Numbered from the stretch's first letter, positions 41,724 through 49,975 are shown. The stretch: 64,000 bases of DNA from Clostridia bacterium (GCA_017464305.1 JAFUDS010000015.1:1-64000), one strand, 5' to 3'. Numbers and translations are program-made. Notes: a model not told the origin generated them from the letters alone.

Positions 41724-42210
41724 TGAACCTGAACCCGCAATCCGGGCACTCATACTCAAACGCATCATCCCCGAAGGAATCCGCGTCGATCTCTTTGCTG
41801 GTGTCCTTCGGCTCGAACACATCCCCAACGCCCAGATCAAAACCGAACTCGGACATATCGAACAGCCCGCCCACTTCATCCAGGGCTTCATTCATCAGGG
41901 GCAAATCCCACAGGGCCAGCTCAGCGACCTTATTATCAACCAGGCGATAGGCCTTGATCTGATCCTCGGTGAGATCATCGGCCAGCACCGTGGGAACTTC
42001 GTCCAGGTGCAGCTTCAAGGCGGCGCGGTACCGGGTATGACCGGCGACGATCACCCGCGTCTCCTCACTGTCCAGAATGATAGGCACCAGGAAGCCAAAC
42101 GCCTGAATGGAGGCGGCCACGGCATCCACCGCATTATCATTCTTGCGGGGGTTGCGCTCATAGGGCTTTATATCAGCCAGGGAACGATAAACGATCTTCA
42201 GCTCGCTCAT
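41710..42210 (-). CDS. ParB-like protein 2 with zinc ribbon
   Basis: 166 aa. N-terminal ParB/sulfiredoxin-type domain (NPRKNDNAV, ILDSEETRVIVAGHTRYRAA) and a C-terminal CPDCGFRF zinc knuckle. Paralogue of the next gene upstream, with overlapping stop and start. ParB-like genes beside phage methyltransferases are frequent; nuclease or CTPase activity is possible. Confidence 0.82.
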   Translation of the reverse strand: MSELKIVYRSLADIKPYERNPRKNDNAVDAVAASIQAFGFLVPIILDSEETRVIVAGHTRYRAALKLHLDEVPTVLADDLTEDQIKAYRLVDNKVAELALWDLPLMNEALDEVGGLFDMSEFGFDLGVGDVFEPKDTSKEIDADSFGDDAFEYECPDCGFRFNEYE

Positions 42211-42785
42211 TCAAAATCGCCCCCATCCTCCATATCATCCTCGTCCAAGAACTCATCAGCATCAAAAGAGGCGCCCGTTTTCGGGTGCCCCTCACTTTTC
42301 AGAAATACCTTGCCGCAGCGCGGACAGGTGACGAATTTATCACTCTTGCTCGTTCCCGCAGCGGCGCCCTCGCCGCCCTCATCATCCAGCATGGAATCAT
42401 CCTTCTTGACGTTGAAGCCAAACAGGGACATATCGAACAGCTCCGAAATGCTGCTCATTTCCATGCTCAGCAGGGAGGCATCCCAGGAGGACAGCTCCCC
42501 GGTTTTGTTGTCGGCCAACTGGAAGGCTTTGAGCTGCTTCTCGTTCAGATCGGAGGCGACGATGCACGGCACCTTGACGATGTTCAACTCCTGCGCGGCC
42601 TTGTACCTGGTATGGCCCGCCCGGATCACATCATTGGCGTCAATGACAATCGGCACCCGGAAGCCGAACTCCCGGATGGATTCCACCACCGCCGGGACAG
42701 CCGCGTCATTCCGACGGGGATTCTTTTCATCGGGGATCAGCTCACTCAGCAGCTTATAGACAATGGCAATTCGTTTCTGCGGCAT
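42207..42785 (-). CDS. ParB-like protein 1 with zinc ribbon
   Basis: 192 aa from the ATG at 42785 (GAGGAGGG upstream). Same domain order as its neighbour: NPRRNDAAV, VIDANDVIRAGHTRYKAA, then CPRCGKVF and an acidic tail. First gene of the late block. The pair looks like an old tandem duplication. Confidence 0.82.
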   Translation of the reverse strand: MPQKRIAIVYKLLSELIPDEKNPRRNDAAVPAVVESIREFGFRVPIVIDANDVIRAGHTRYKAAQELNIVKVPCIVASDLNEKQLKAFQLADNKTGELSSWDASLLSMEMSSISELFDMSLFGFNVKKDDSMLDDEGGEGAAAGTSKSDKFVTCPRCGKVFLKSEGHPKTGASFDADEFLDEDDMEDGGDFE

Positions 42786-42874
42786 AAAACAGCCCTCCTC
42801 AGCCTGTTTCTCTCCACCCGACCAATTTACCGTCCGGCAGAGGATCATCGTGATATGCACCTTTTCAAAATATT

Positions 42875-42900
42875 AAAAACGCAGGGCCGAGGCTCTGCGT
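42875..42900 (-). terminator. Terminator between early and late blocks
   Basis: On the - strand ACGCAG-GCC / GGC-CTGCGT (one mismatch) followed by TTTTTAA. It lies between the candidate late regulator and the ParB pair, with a TATAAT only 13 bp upstream (42913-42918). Confidence 0.7.
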
Positions 42901-42912
42901 TTCCGTGTCATA

Positions 42913-42918
42913 ATTATA
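42913..42918 (-). promoter_or_regulatory. Possible late promoter -10 (TATAAT)
   Basis: A perfect TATAAT on the - strand, 12 bp before the terminator stem. The -35 region (TTTTCA at 17-bp spacing) is poor, as for activator-dependent promoters. The 216-bp gap 42786-43001 holds only this, the terminator and the ParB leader. Confidence 0.45.
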
Positions 42919-43001
42919 TCACGGGAATTTTCGGATGAAAAGAAGCAAATCCGGGGATACGGGGGGTGCATTTTCGGAGGTGTTCTATTTTTTGCCTCTC
43001 C

Positions 43002-43508
43002 TCAGGCAGCGAATTTATATATCTTTTCCAACGCCCGCTCTTTGATCCTCTTGAGGGCGTCCCGGCTGTACTCCTCGCCATACTGCAGCCGATACATGCA
43101 GATCACCTCCCGCCAGGAATACTCCACATCCACGACCTTGTGAATGATAATCCACTTCTCCCGCTCATTGAGGCCCTGGAGCCAGGCATCCACATACTGG
43201 ATCACCCGCTGCCGCCGCGCATACTCATCCCGCAGCTCCCGCAGCTCTTTGTCCATTCCTCTGATCTCATCCGGCAGGAATCCGTCCGCATATCGGAGGA
43301 CGATCTTCTCCACGGGATTTCCAACCCCGCTCCCATGCGGCATCCCCGGCTCCATGCTCGGCGATTCCTGGGCGGCTTCCTGGATGAGCCTGGCCTTTTC
43401 CTGCTCGATCTCCGCCGCCAGCTCAGGTATCCGCTTTTCCAGGTATCCGCAGCGGCCCACGCTCTCCCGGTACTCGGCCAGCATAGCGTCCACTTGCTCA
43501 TGCGTCAT
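43002..43508 (-). CDS. Candidate late transcription regulator (ArpU/RinA/sigma-like)
   Basis: 168 aa from ATG 43508 (GGGAGGTGA upstream). Coiled-coil N-terminus, then a C-terminal segment (VDAWLQGLNEREKWII ... YSWREVICMY ... YSRDALKRIKERALEKI) resembling region 4 of sigma factors and ArpU/RinA-type regulators. Such proteins switch on late genes in Firmicutes phages, and it sits at the border of the late block. Confidence 0.72.
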   Translation of the reverse strand: MTHEQVDAMLAEYRESVGRCGYLEKRIPELAAEIEQEKARLIQEAAQESPSMEPGMPHGSGVGNPVEKIVLRYADGFLPDEIRGMDKELRELRDEYARRQRVIQYVDAWLQGLNEREKWIIIHKVVDVEYSWREVICMYRLQYGEEYSRDALKRIKERALEKIYKFAA

Positions 43509-43528
43509 TATCAATCACCTCCCCAGGA

Positions 43529-43945
43529 TCAGAACGGCAATTCATCATCATCCACTTGGATGAATCCGCCAGCGGCAGCTCCGGCGCCCTGGGCAGCTTC
43601 ACCGGCTCCCTGCTGCTTGCCTCCGCCCGGCTGAAACTCCACATCATCGGCCACGAAGGAGATTGAAAATCTCTTTTTCCCATCCTCAGTCTCCCAGGTG
43701 TTTGTCTGCACATGGCAGTCCACCGCCACCCTGCGGCCCTTGGTGAGATACTTTCCGCAATTCTCGCCCAGGGTGCGCCACGCCTCAATCGGGATGAAGT
43801 CCGCCCTTTTGACACCATCCTGTCCGGCTTTCTGCCGCTGCACGGCGACGGAAAATGTGCATTTCGTATATCCGCCCACCGTCGTGACCTCAGGATCACG
43901 GGTCAAATTGCCTATGAAGTGACAGCCATTAGATACTCTGCTCAT
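43529..43945 (-). CDS. ssb: Single-stranded DNA-binding protein
   Basis: 138 aa. OB-fold start (GNLTRDPEV, CTFSVAVQR, FIPIEAW) and the acidic DDDELPF tail that recruits replication partners. GGAGGAGTGAG before 43945. Confidence 0.93.
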   Translation of the reverse strand: MSRVSNGCHFIGNLTRDPEVTTVGGYTKCTFSVAVQRQKAGQDGVKRADFIPIEAWRTLGENCGKYLTKGRRVAVDCHVQTNTWETEDGKKRFSISFVADDVEFQPGGGKQQGAGEAAQGAGAAAGGFIQVDDDELPF

Positions 43946-43948
43946 GGC

Positions 43949-45028
43949 TCACTCCTCCTCGGACTTCCTGGCCGTGTTGAAGGGATAGCGGTAATGGCAG
44001 CCGCCCGCCCGTTTTTCAAACCCGCCATCCAGGAGATGCAGATATTTGACCATCCCATAAGGCGTGAGATCGAAGGTATACCGCACCCACTCCTCAATCG
44101 GGATGCCCTGGTCATTTTCAATACTAACGCTGACCGGCTCCCGCTTTCCGATAGCATAGGCCAGTTGCACCTTGCACCATTTCAGGGTTGGGAATATATC
44201 CAGGGCGGTCTTGGCGATCTCATGGGCCATATAGGAGGCCGTGCGATCCACCTTGGACGGGTCTTTGCCAGAGAAGGCTCCGCCGCCCACCGGCATGAAG
44301 CCGCCGTACTGGTCGCAGACGATTTTCCGCCCTGTCAAGCCACAATCGGCCATCGGGCCGCCCAGGGTCCAGGCTCCGGCAGGATTGATAATATACTCGG
44401 CATTGGGCGCATAGATTTCGTTGGCATACAGAAGGTTGAGGATGTACCGCTCCAGTTGATCGTGATTGATCCCCGGCAGATGGCAAGCGCTGATCACAAT
44501 GGTTTCCACGGCGTCCATATTCTGAGGCTTGTCCAGGTCAACCGTCACCTGGGTTTTGGTGTCCCCTTTGAACGGCGTCTTTCCGGGATTCTCCTCAATA
44601 TCTTTTTCAATCGCCGCTATGATCTTATTCGCCAGGTCAAAGGCGAAGGGGAGACGGCTTTCCGTGCCGCGCTCCGCATAGCCGAACATGATCCCCTGAT
44701 CCCCGGCAGCCGTGAGGGCGTTCCAGCCTTCTCCCACACCTCCGGCGATCTCCGGCGACTGATAGGAGATCACCTTTTTTACGGCCAGATTGCCATAGCC
44801 CAGGCCGCAGGATACCCGGTTGACGATCTCTGCAATATCCACGGCCTCCTCCGCCGCCGAAGTGACCTCCCCACACACAAACGCCTGACCATTCTTGACC
44901 ATGCACTCAACGGCCACATGGCTGTTGGGATCAAGGGCCAGGTATGCGTCCAGGATCGCGTCGCTGATCTGATCCGCCATTTTATCGGGATGGTATTTGC
45001 TTACTTGCTCCGTACTGAACAATCTCAT
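43949..45028 (-). CDS. metK: S-adenosylmethionine synthetase
   Basis: 359 aa from the ATG at 45028 (GGAGG upstream), a little shorter than cellular MetK (about 380-400). HPDK (13-16), AAGDQGIMFGYA (107-118) and GGGAFSGKDPSKVDR (248-262) are intact, so it should make SAM from Met and ATP. Unusual in a phage. Two DNA methyltransferases and a CxxxCxxC gp37/68-like protein in the same genome could use the product. Confidence 0.93.
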   Translation of the reverse strand: MRLFSTEQVSKYHPDKMADQISDAILDAYLALDPNSHVAVECMVKNGQAFVCGEVTSAAEEAVDIAEIVNRVSCGLGYGNLAVKKVISYQSPEIAGGVGEGWNALTAAGDQGIMFGYAERGTESRLPFAFDLANKIIAAIEKDIEENPGKTPFKGDTKTQVTVDLDKPQNMDAVETIVISACHLPGINHDQLERYILNLLYANEIYAPNAEYIINPAGAWTLGGPMADCGLTGRKIVCDQYGGFMPVGGGAFSGKDPSKVDRTASYMAHEIAKTALDIFPTLKWCKVQLAYAIGKREPVSVSIENDQGIPIEEWVRYTFDLTPYGMVKYLHLLDGGFEKRAGGCHYRYPFNTARKSEEE

Positions 45029-45058
45029 TCTTTTATCCTCCATCGTATACATATTATT

Positions 45059-45277
45059 TTATATTAACATAGAGACTTGTCCGGCAATCTCCCGGTTTTT
45101 TGCTTGACTGTCAACCGGCAGCGCGTCCGAACTACGGTATGGGAACAGGGGGCAATCCCTCGATGCGCACAGCTTGACGAGCTTTGTCTGGCCGCACATA
45201 CAATCCGCACACTTCTTACGAATTGCCAATAGGAGATCGTTTTGCTTCGGGAGATTTCTCGACACCTTCTTGCACCT
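45059..45277 (-). CDS. Small cysteine-rich phage protein, 72 aa
   Basis: GTG start at 45277 after GGAGGTG. KKCADCMCGQ ... VKLCASRDCPLFPYR is a zinc-binding pattern common in small proteins of Firmicutes phages. Function unknown. Confidence 0.68.
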   Translation of the reverse strand, partial: RCKKVSRNLPKQNDLLLAIRKKCADCMCGQTKLVKLCASRDCPLFPYRSSDALPVDSQAKNREIAGQVSMLI

Positions 45278-45503
45278 CCATGACATACGGCCCAGCAAAT
45301 ATCCCGTTAATCAGCTTGGCAACGGTTTCGGGGGATTCGATCACATGGCAGACGGTATTATCCGATGTAGTGAGCGCCACAAGGGTATATCCCTTGTATT
45401 GGTTTTCCATGGTTTCCTCGGTTACGCTTTCAATAGCATCGGGGTTTATATAGACCGGCTTTCCTTCCCTTTTTGCCAGGGTCAGCTTTATCAATCGGGC
45501 CAT
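45216..45503 (-). CDS. FlbD-like small protein, 95 aa
   Basis: Begins MARLIKLTLAKREGKPVYINPD at 45503 (GGGAGG upstream). IKLT ... PVYINPDAIESV is the FlbD-family pattern found in phage proteins of unknown role. The acidic-to-basic C-terminus is extended. Overlaps the next gene by 62 bases. Confidence 0.68.
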   Translation of the reverse strand: MARLIKLTLAKREGKPVYINPDAIESVTEETMENQYKGYTLVALTTSDNTVCHVIESPETVAKLINGIFAGPYVMEVQEGVEKSPEAKRSPIGNS

Positions 45504-45504
45504 C

Positions 45505-45834
45505 TTATACCTCCCTATGAATACTCCGCTCCGGGTCAAAACCGTCGGGATACCGTTTCAGCAGCTTATCGATGTTATATTCAAAGACTTCCTGGGGATC
45601 AATCTTCTCGGCAAAGCACAGCTCCATCACACCCCACATCAGATCTCCCAGCTCCTCGATCAAGTGATCCTTGACCACCTCATGCCCCTGCAACTGCTTT
45701 TGATAAATGGCATGGACTTCTCCCAGCTCGGACGCCATTTCAAACAGGGCGTGATTACGAACATCCAGCATGGACAGCTTCGGGTTTATCGTGCGGCCTG
45801 CGGCCTTGGCATACTCTCTGATCGTCATTTCCAT
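45505..45834 (-). CDS. MazG-like nucleotide pyrophosphohydrolase
   Basis: 109 aa. ELGEVHAIYQKQL and EELGDLMW supply the two Glu/Asp pairs of the MazG active site, with a closing NIDKLLKRYPDGF helix. Hydrolyses NTPs or, in phages, may lower (p)ppGpp or remove modified dNTPs. GGAGGG before 45834. Confidence 0.82.
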   Translation of the reverse strand: MEMTIREYAKAAGRTINPKLSMLDVRNHALFEMASELGEVHAIYQKQLQGHEVVKDHLIEELGDLMWGVMELCFAEKIDPQEVFEYNIDKLLKRYPDGFDPERSIHREV

Positions 45835-45847
45835 TTTTCATCCCTCC

Positions 45848-46060
45848 TCATACGACCTCAGAATCCGGGTCGGTTAAGTATTTTACTGCCCCCTCCATGC
45901 AATGAGGGCAGAGGTCAAAATTCAAGGGATTCTGATCGTTCAATCCGAACATATCCCGGTAATACAGGGCCGCTGTATTTATATCCGCAGGGATATTCTC
46001 ATACTTTCCTTTGAACGGCTCATATAGCACCTTGCACCGATCGCACTTTCTCGCCAGCAT
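45848..46060 (-). CDS. Small zinc-ribbon protein, 70 aa
   Basis: Starts MLARKCDRCKVLYEPFKG at 46060 (GGGAGG, 7-nt spacing). CDRC near the start and CPHC near the end form a split zinc ribbon. Not recognised beyond that. Confidence 0.68.
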   Translation of the reverse strand: MLARKCDRCKVLYEPFKGKYENIPADINTAALYYRDMFGLNDQNPLNFDLCPHCMEGAVKYLTDPDSEVV

Positions 46061-46062
46061 TT

Positions 46063-46392
46063 TCATTCCTCCCAATCATCAGATTCGCAGATGGTGAGAC
46101 CTTCCAGCTCTTTCTCCCTGGCCTTAATCTCGGCCCGCAGCTTATTGATCCTCGCCCATCTTTCCAGGTCTTGATCCAGGAGCACCGGCAGCCGCACCTT
46201 CAAAACCTCGGCAATCCGGCAGCACGTTGACAATGGCAGCGAAGCCTCCGCGCCTCTCTCCGCCCGCGACAGGTAGCCAACCGACCTCCCCGCTTCTTTT
46301 TCAACCTCGCTGATGCTCTTGCCCTTCTCTCTACACAGAAAACGGACGTTTTTGCAGAACAAGGCCACGATTTTAGTACTCTCATCTGACAT
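46063..46392 (-). CDS. XRE-family HTH regulator, 109 aa
   Basis: From ATG 46392 (GGAGG, 8-nt spacing). Residues 10-68 form an HTH (VRFLCREKGKSISEVEKEAG then GYLSRAERG), followed by a long charged helix. Located in the middle of the early operon, so possibly a control of early or late switching. Confidence 0.75.
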   Translation of the reverse strand: MSDESTKIVALFCKNVRFLCREKGKSISEVEKEAGRSVGYLSRAERGAEASLPLSTCCRIAEVLKVRLPVLLDQDLERWARINKLRAEIKAREKELEGLTICESDDWEE

Positions 46393-46394
46393 TT

Positions 46395-46943
46395 TCATTT
46401 CCTCCGATACTCGGCGAGCTTCCGTTGGTACTCCTCCGTGTCCACGAACCCGCAGCCTTTGAACTCCGGGCAGAATCCACGGTAAATACACTCCGGCACC
46501 ATAACGGAGGCCAGCACAGGATCACGCTCTGCGACCTGCTGCTTGACTTCCTTCCAGGCCTCCCGCGTTTCCTTGGCCGCCTGACTGCACAGCCTCCGGC
46601 GGCTAATGAAAATCAGCGCTTGGGCATTGGCAAGACATTCGTGATCCACCGGCGCATCCTGGCGGCTTGCGTCCCGATCAATGCCCGTCCTATCCGTCCG
46701 TTGGGTGCTGACCCAATGCTCGATCCCGTGCTTATGCCGGACGAAATGCACCGACACCCAGCTTTTCATCCCCGACCATTTCCAACCGAACATGATCCGC
46801 CGGATGGGAGAATGCTCGGCCAGGAGGATTGTTTTCTTCCAGGAATCGCTCGGATACGTGCCCTCTCCGTCCTTATGGATCGTTGTACGGGCGGATCGTT
46901 TCACCGATCCCCACACATCCAGGTACTCAGACCACTTTATCAT
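46395..46943 (-). CDS. ThyX-related protein
   Basis: 182 aa. EHSPIRRIMFGWKWSGM, HFVRHKHGIEHWVSTQRTDR and NAQALIFISRRRLC follow the order of flavin-dependent thymidylate synthase, including the RHR-like signature, and end with CPEFKGCGF. The signature is altered and the protein is shorter than ThyX (about 220-250), so activity is uncertain. Confidence 0.65.
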   Translation of the reverse strand: MIKWSEYLDVWGSVKRSARTTIHKDGEGTYPSDSWKKTILLAEHSPIRRIMFGWKWSGMKSWVSVHFVRHKHGIEHWVSTQRTDRTGIDRDASRQDAPVDHECLANAQALIFISRRRLCSQAAKETREAWKEVKQQVAERDPVLASVMVPECIYRGFCPEFKGCGFVDTEEYQRKLAEYRRK

Positions 46944-47283
46944 TTTTCTCAGCTCCTCCCTCTTGCATCTTTTTCATCCACGCACGGAGGAAATTTTCCC
47001 AATATTCAGCACTCCCACAGGAATAACCCATCATTTCGGAAGGCTCGCACCTTTCAAGGATGTTTTTGCAATATGAGCAGCTAATATTATCCGCCACAAC
47101 CAATGACAGCATCGCCGCCAGCGGCTCCAATGGGACGGCCTCAATGGACGGCGTTATGGTTTTGCTTTTTACAGAAGCAAAACACAAGGCTTTTGTAATC
47201 ATGCCTCCATTCATGCCGCCCGTTGCAACGCCATTGATTGAGCCAAGGGCGTCCTTGCGTTTTACCAAATCATTGTCGTTCAT
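46927..47283 (-). CDS. Hypothetical protein with CxxC, 118 aa
   Basis: MNDNDLVKRKDALGSING at the N-terminus, CSYCKN in the middle and CGSAEYWENFLRAW towards the end suggest one zinc site. This form is frequent in Firmicutes phages. Start overlaps the upstream stop (ATGA). Confidence 0.68.
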   Translation of the reverse strand: MNDNDLVKRKDALGSINGVATGGMNGGMITKALCFASVKSKTITPSIEAVPLEPLAAMLSLVVADNISCSYCKNILERCEPSEMMGYSCGSAEYWENFLRAWMKKMQEGGAEKNDKVV

Positions 47284-47432
47284 CCCTTCTTTGCCCCCTT
47301 ATCCGCCTCTTTCCATGCCTGATACAGCGCCCAGGCAACAGGATTCTTGATGAATCCGGGAATCACTTTGTTGGTGTTCTCGGCTTGTTGGTGATACTTT
47401 TCCAGGAGAGCAACGGCCTTTTTAATCGTCAT
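47280..47432 (-). CDS. Small hypothetical protein, 50 aa
   Basis: Begins MTIKKAVALLEKYHQQ at 47432 (GAGGAGG upstream) and ends KEADKGAKKG. Helical. Overlaps both neighbours by a few bases. The longer frame upstream overlaps a real gene and was not used. Confidence 0.6.
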   Translation of the reverse strand: MTIKKAVALLEKYHQQAENTNKVIPGFIKNPVAWALYQAWKEADKGAKKG

Positions 47433-47707
47433 ACCGCCCGTGCCTCCTCTCCATCCTCCGCCGGAGCGTTCATAGGATGCGCCCTGTACCACTCCCCATT
47501 GTAGATCACATAATCGTGACGGACGCACTTTTTCAAACTGCCATCCCGGATGCGGCGGATAATATCCAAGTCCTCCCTGTCCTGATCGGTGAACTCCTCC
47601 ACGGCCAGGAAGGAAATGACCTCATCCAGCGTTTGAAGGGACTGCGCAAAGTTGGCCTCGTATTTCCTGATGAACCGCAGCCCTTCGATCATTTCACCCT
47701 TGGTCAT
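47429..47707 (-). CDS. Small hypothetical protein, 92 aa
   Basis: Begins MTKGEMIEGLRFIRKYE, helical and acidic, with a C-terminal YNGEWYRAHP strand. GAGGGGGC before 47707. Not recognised. Confidence 0.65.
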   Translation of the reverse strand: MTKGEMIEGLRFIRKYEANFAQSLQTLDEVISFLAVEEFTDQDREDLDIIRRIRDGSLKKCVRHDYVIYNGEWYRAHPMNAPAEDGEEARAV

Positions 47708-47719
47708 ATTCTTGCCCCC

Positions 47720-48136
47720 TCACGCCAGTAGCTCCGGGTTATCGTGGATATTTCCAATCACAGCCCAGGTCAACCCGTCGTAGGTTTCCAGGGGATCGAC
47801 GCCAAAACCCGGCTGCTCCATGCCCCAGCTAAGCTGATCATCCTGCCACACGACCACGGCGCGGGTTTCGATTTCCGGGAAATTATCATCCAGGAAGGCA
47901 GACAAAATATCGCCCTCAAAGATCATTTTCCCGTTCTTATCATTCAGCCCGGTATATTGGCCGATGGTGTTGGTATAAATCTCATGCCAGGCATCGGGAT
48001 ATTCCAGGATATAATGCCTGGTATGATGTGGCTGATCCTTCGGGCCTCGGCCATTCACATAGCAGCCCTTGGCCCAGCCCTTATTATCAACCCGCTTACC
48101 CCTGAAAAGGATCGTCCGTTCTTTCCTGCTCCTCAT
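47720..48136 (-). CDS. YopX family protein 1
   Basis: 138 aa from ATG 48136. LFRGKRVDNKGWAKGC, IGQYTGLNDKNGKMIFEGDIL and a closing GNIHDNPELL are the YopX signature. YopX proteins are widespread in phages; function unknown. A second copy lies directly upstream. Confidence 0.82.
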   Translation of the reverse strand: MRSRKERTILFRGKRVDNKGWAKGCYVNGRGPKDQPHHTRHYILEYPDAWHEIYTNTIGQYTGLNDKNGKMIFEGDILSAFLDDNFPEIETRAVVVWQDDQLSWGMEQPGFGVDPLETYDGLTWAVIGNIHDNPELLA

Positions 48137-48578
48137 CCGGCTTTCCCTCCTCGCCATATTTCAGCATCTTCGGATTATCATAAAAATTTCCGATCACTTC
48201 CACCCGGTTTCCCTGGTTGACATACCTGAAAAGATCGTCATTCATGTACGGATTGCATTTGAGGGCGAATGAGCCTCTGAACGCTTTCCATATGACCAGG
48301 CCGATCCTTTTCTTGGTATCCTTATTCGGGAACGGGCAATCGTCGTTGTCCACCTGATACCGAACAATATCCCCCTCAAAAATGGGATTATCATTCTTGT
48401 CCTGGAATCCCGTGTACTGCCCGACGCTCCCGGCATGGACGGCAAAATTCATCCAAACACCCTCGGTAGGTATTTTCGCCTGAATCATGCACTCCCCATC
48501 CACGAATGAGCAGCGGACAAGCTGGCCGACCACCCACTCACCATACATGTTCTTGCCACGGAAAAGGACTTCACGCAT
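48096..48578 (-). CDS. YopX family protein 2
   Basis: 160 aa from ATG 48578 (GGGAGGTG upstream). Same motifs as the downstream copy (LFRGKNMYGEWVVG, GQYTGFQDKNDNPIFEGDIV, GNFYDNPKML), with 41 bases of overlap. The pair arose by duplication but has diverged. Confidence 0.82.
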   Translation of the reverse strand: MREVLFRGKNMYGEWVVGQLVRCSFVDGECMIQAKIPTEGVWMNFAVHAGSVGQYTGFQDKNDNPIFEGDIVRYQVDNDDCPFPNKDTKKRIGLVIWKAFRGSFALKCNPYMNDDLFRYVNQGNRVEVIGNFYDNPKMLKYGEEGKPDEEQERTDDPFQG

Positions 48579-49425
48579 TATCATTCACCTCCCAGGGAAA
48601 TTCCTGGATGAAGTCCGGCCCCGTGATCTCTCTGAGGCTTTCCTTCATAAACACCGGCGTACCCCAGCGCTTGCACTCGGATACAATATCATCAATCCAT
48701 TCCTTTTCCGGCCTGATCCTGTTTTTGGAATTGCCCGTTTCTGCGCCTATCACGACCCAGGCCCAGCGCGGTCTTTCCACCTCTCCCGAAGGTGTCATAA
48801 TCGTATCGACAAACTGATCTTCGTCGGTGAAAATCCGCTCCCGGATCGGCTCGATAGATAGCCACATGGCGCGTGATCTGTTGGCTTGTTCAAGCTGCTC
48901 ATTATTCGATGCACTCGCGCCAAACCAGCAATTTTCCACCACATCCAGCCCTTTAATCTCTCCGTTCTCAAACCTTTCAAGCCAATCATCATATCGCCAA
49001 GGAGCCTTTGTGAGAAACAGGTAACGATGCTGCAGGGCCTTTTGTGTTGCGAGGATCACATTATCAATCCATTCATCCGGCACCCATCCACCGAACAGAT
49101 CAGCCATTGAGCAGACAAAGATGTTGCGCGGTTTCTTCCACAGCTCCGGCTCATCCAACTTATAGCGATGAAATGTTGGGGTGAATCCGAAAGGATAGAA
49201 CGCAGGGACAACTTTTCCGTTTTTCTGCCGCCTGGCCTGCATCCCGTCAAGCTCGCATATCGTCCCGCCCCTGCGGAATTTCCAATCGTCCGGGTTTTCG
49301 TCGGGATCAAACCCACAGAATCGCTCCGCTATCCTCCGGGCGTAGCAATATTCGCACTCATGGAGGCAGCCCGTGACGGGATTCCATGAGGCATCCGCCC
49401 AATCAATCTTTGTTCTGGCGCCCAT
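48571..49425 (-). CDS. Phage Gp37/Gp68-like (DUF5131) protein
   Basis: 284 aa from ATG 49425. TKIDWADASWNPVTGC and CLHECEYCYARRIAERF carry the CxxxCxxC cluster of this radical-SAM-like family, followed by FLTKAPWRY, LSIEPIRE and VVIGAETG. Predicted to bind an iron-sulfur cluster and SAM; substrate unknown. The phage's own SAM synthetase may supply it. Confidence 0.85.
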   Translation of the reverse strand: MGARTKIDWADASWNPVTGCLHECEYCYARRIAERFCGFDPDENPDDWKFRRGGTICELDGMQARRQKNGKVVPAFYPFGFTPTFHRYKLDEPELWKKPRNIFVCSMADLFGGWVPDEWIDNVILATQKALQHRYLFLTKAPWRYDDWLERFENGEIKGLDVVENCWFGASASNNEQLEQANRSRAMWLSIEPIRERIFTDEDQFVDTIMTPSGEVERPRWAWVVIGAETGNSKNRIRPEKEWIDDIVSECKRWGTPVFMKESLREITGPDFIQEFPWEVNDNA

Positions 49426-49630
49426 GCCTCCATCCTCCCCTCCGGCCCAGGCGACGGCAAGCCAGGGCATTTTCATTCTGCTGCCAATCCTCGACCACAA
49501 GGACGGCAGCCTCCCGATCCGTCACTTTGGGATTGGTGCAAACCATATCCCCATCCCCAATATACTGGCAAAAGGTACACATGCCAGGATCACACATCCG
49601 GGGCTTATCGTTTCTCTCCTCGCGCCTCAT
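49403..49630 (-). CDS. Small cysteine-rich protein, 75 aa
   Basis: Starts MRREERNDKPRMCDPGMC at 49630 (AGGAGGG). CDPGMCTFC and a later C give a metal site; basic C-terminus. Overlaps the Gp37/68-like start. Not recognised. Confidence 0.62.
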   Translation of the reverse strand: MRREERNDKPRMCDPGMCTFCQYIGDGDMVCTNPKVTDREAAVLVVEDWQQNENALACRRLGRRGGWRHGRQNKD

Positions 49631-49643
49631 TTTCAAACCCTCC

Positions 49644-49973
49644 TCACAGCTCATCCTCAGGAATATCGGGGAAATCTTCCAGCTCATCCTCCGGGATCGG
49701 CTCATCCACATCAAACCCGGATAGCTTTTTCAATCGCTCCACCAACTCCGAAGCGCACAGGCTCCCCCGGATCGTGCTGATGGTATCGGCGCCCAACTGG
49801 TGAAGCTGCTCCCCGGTGAACCCGTGCTTGGTGTGCAGCACAAGCATCATCCCGGCCCAGGCATTGCGCATGGCATCCTCCCGCGCCCGGCTCTCCACCT
49901 CATTCAATTTCTGATCGGCAAATCCAGGCCGGGCCATTTTACGGCGGCTCTTGCGGTTCAGCTCATACGGCAT
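49644..49973 (-). CDS. Small hypothetical protein, 109 aa
   Basis: From ATG 49973 (GAGGAGGATTGAAA). Basic N-terminal third, central helices, acidic Pro-rich end (EPIPEDELEDFPDIPEDEL, 19 residues). Not recognised. Confidence 0.66.
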   Translation of the reverse strand: MPYELNRKSRRKMARPGFADQKLNEVESRAREDAMRNAWAGMMLVLHTKHGFTGEQLHQLGADTISTIRGSLCASELVERLKKLSGFDVDEPIPEDELEDFPDIPEDEL

Positions 49974-49975
49974 TT

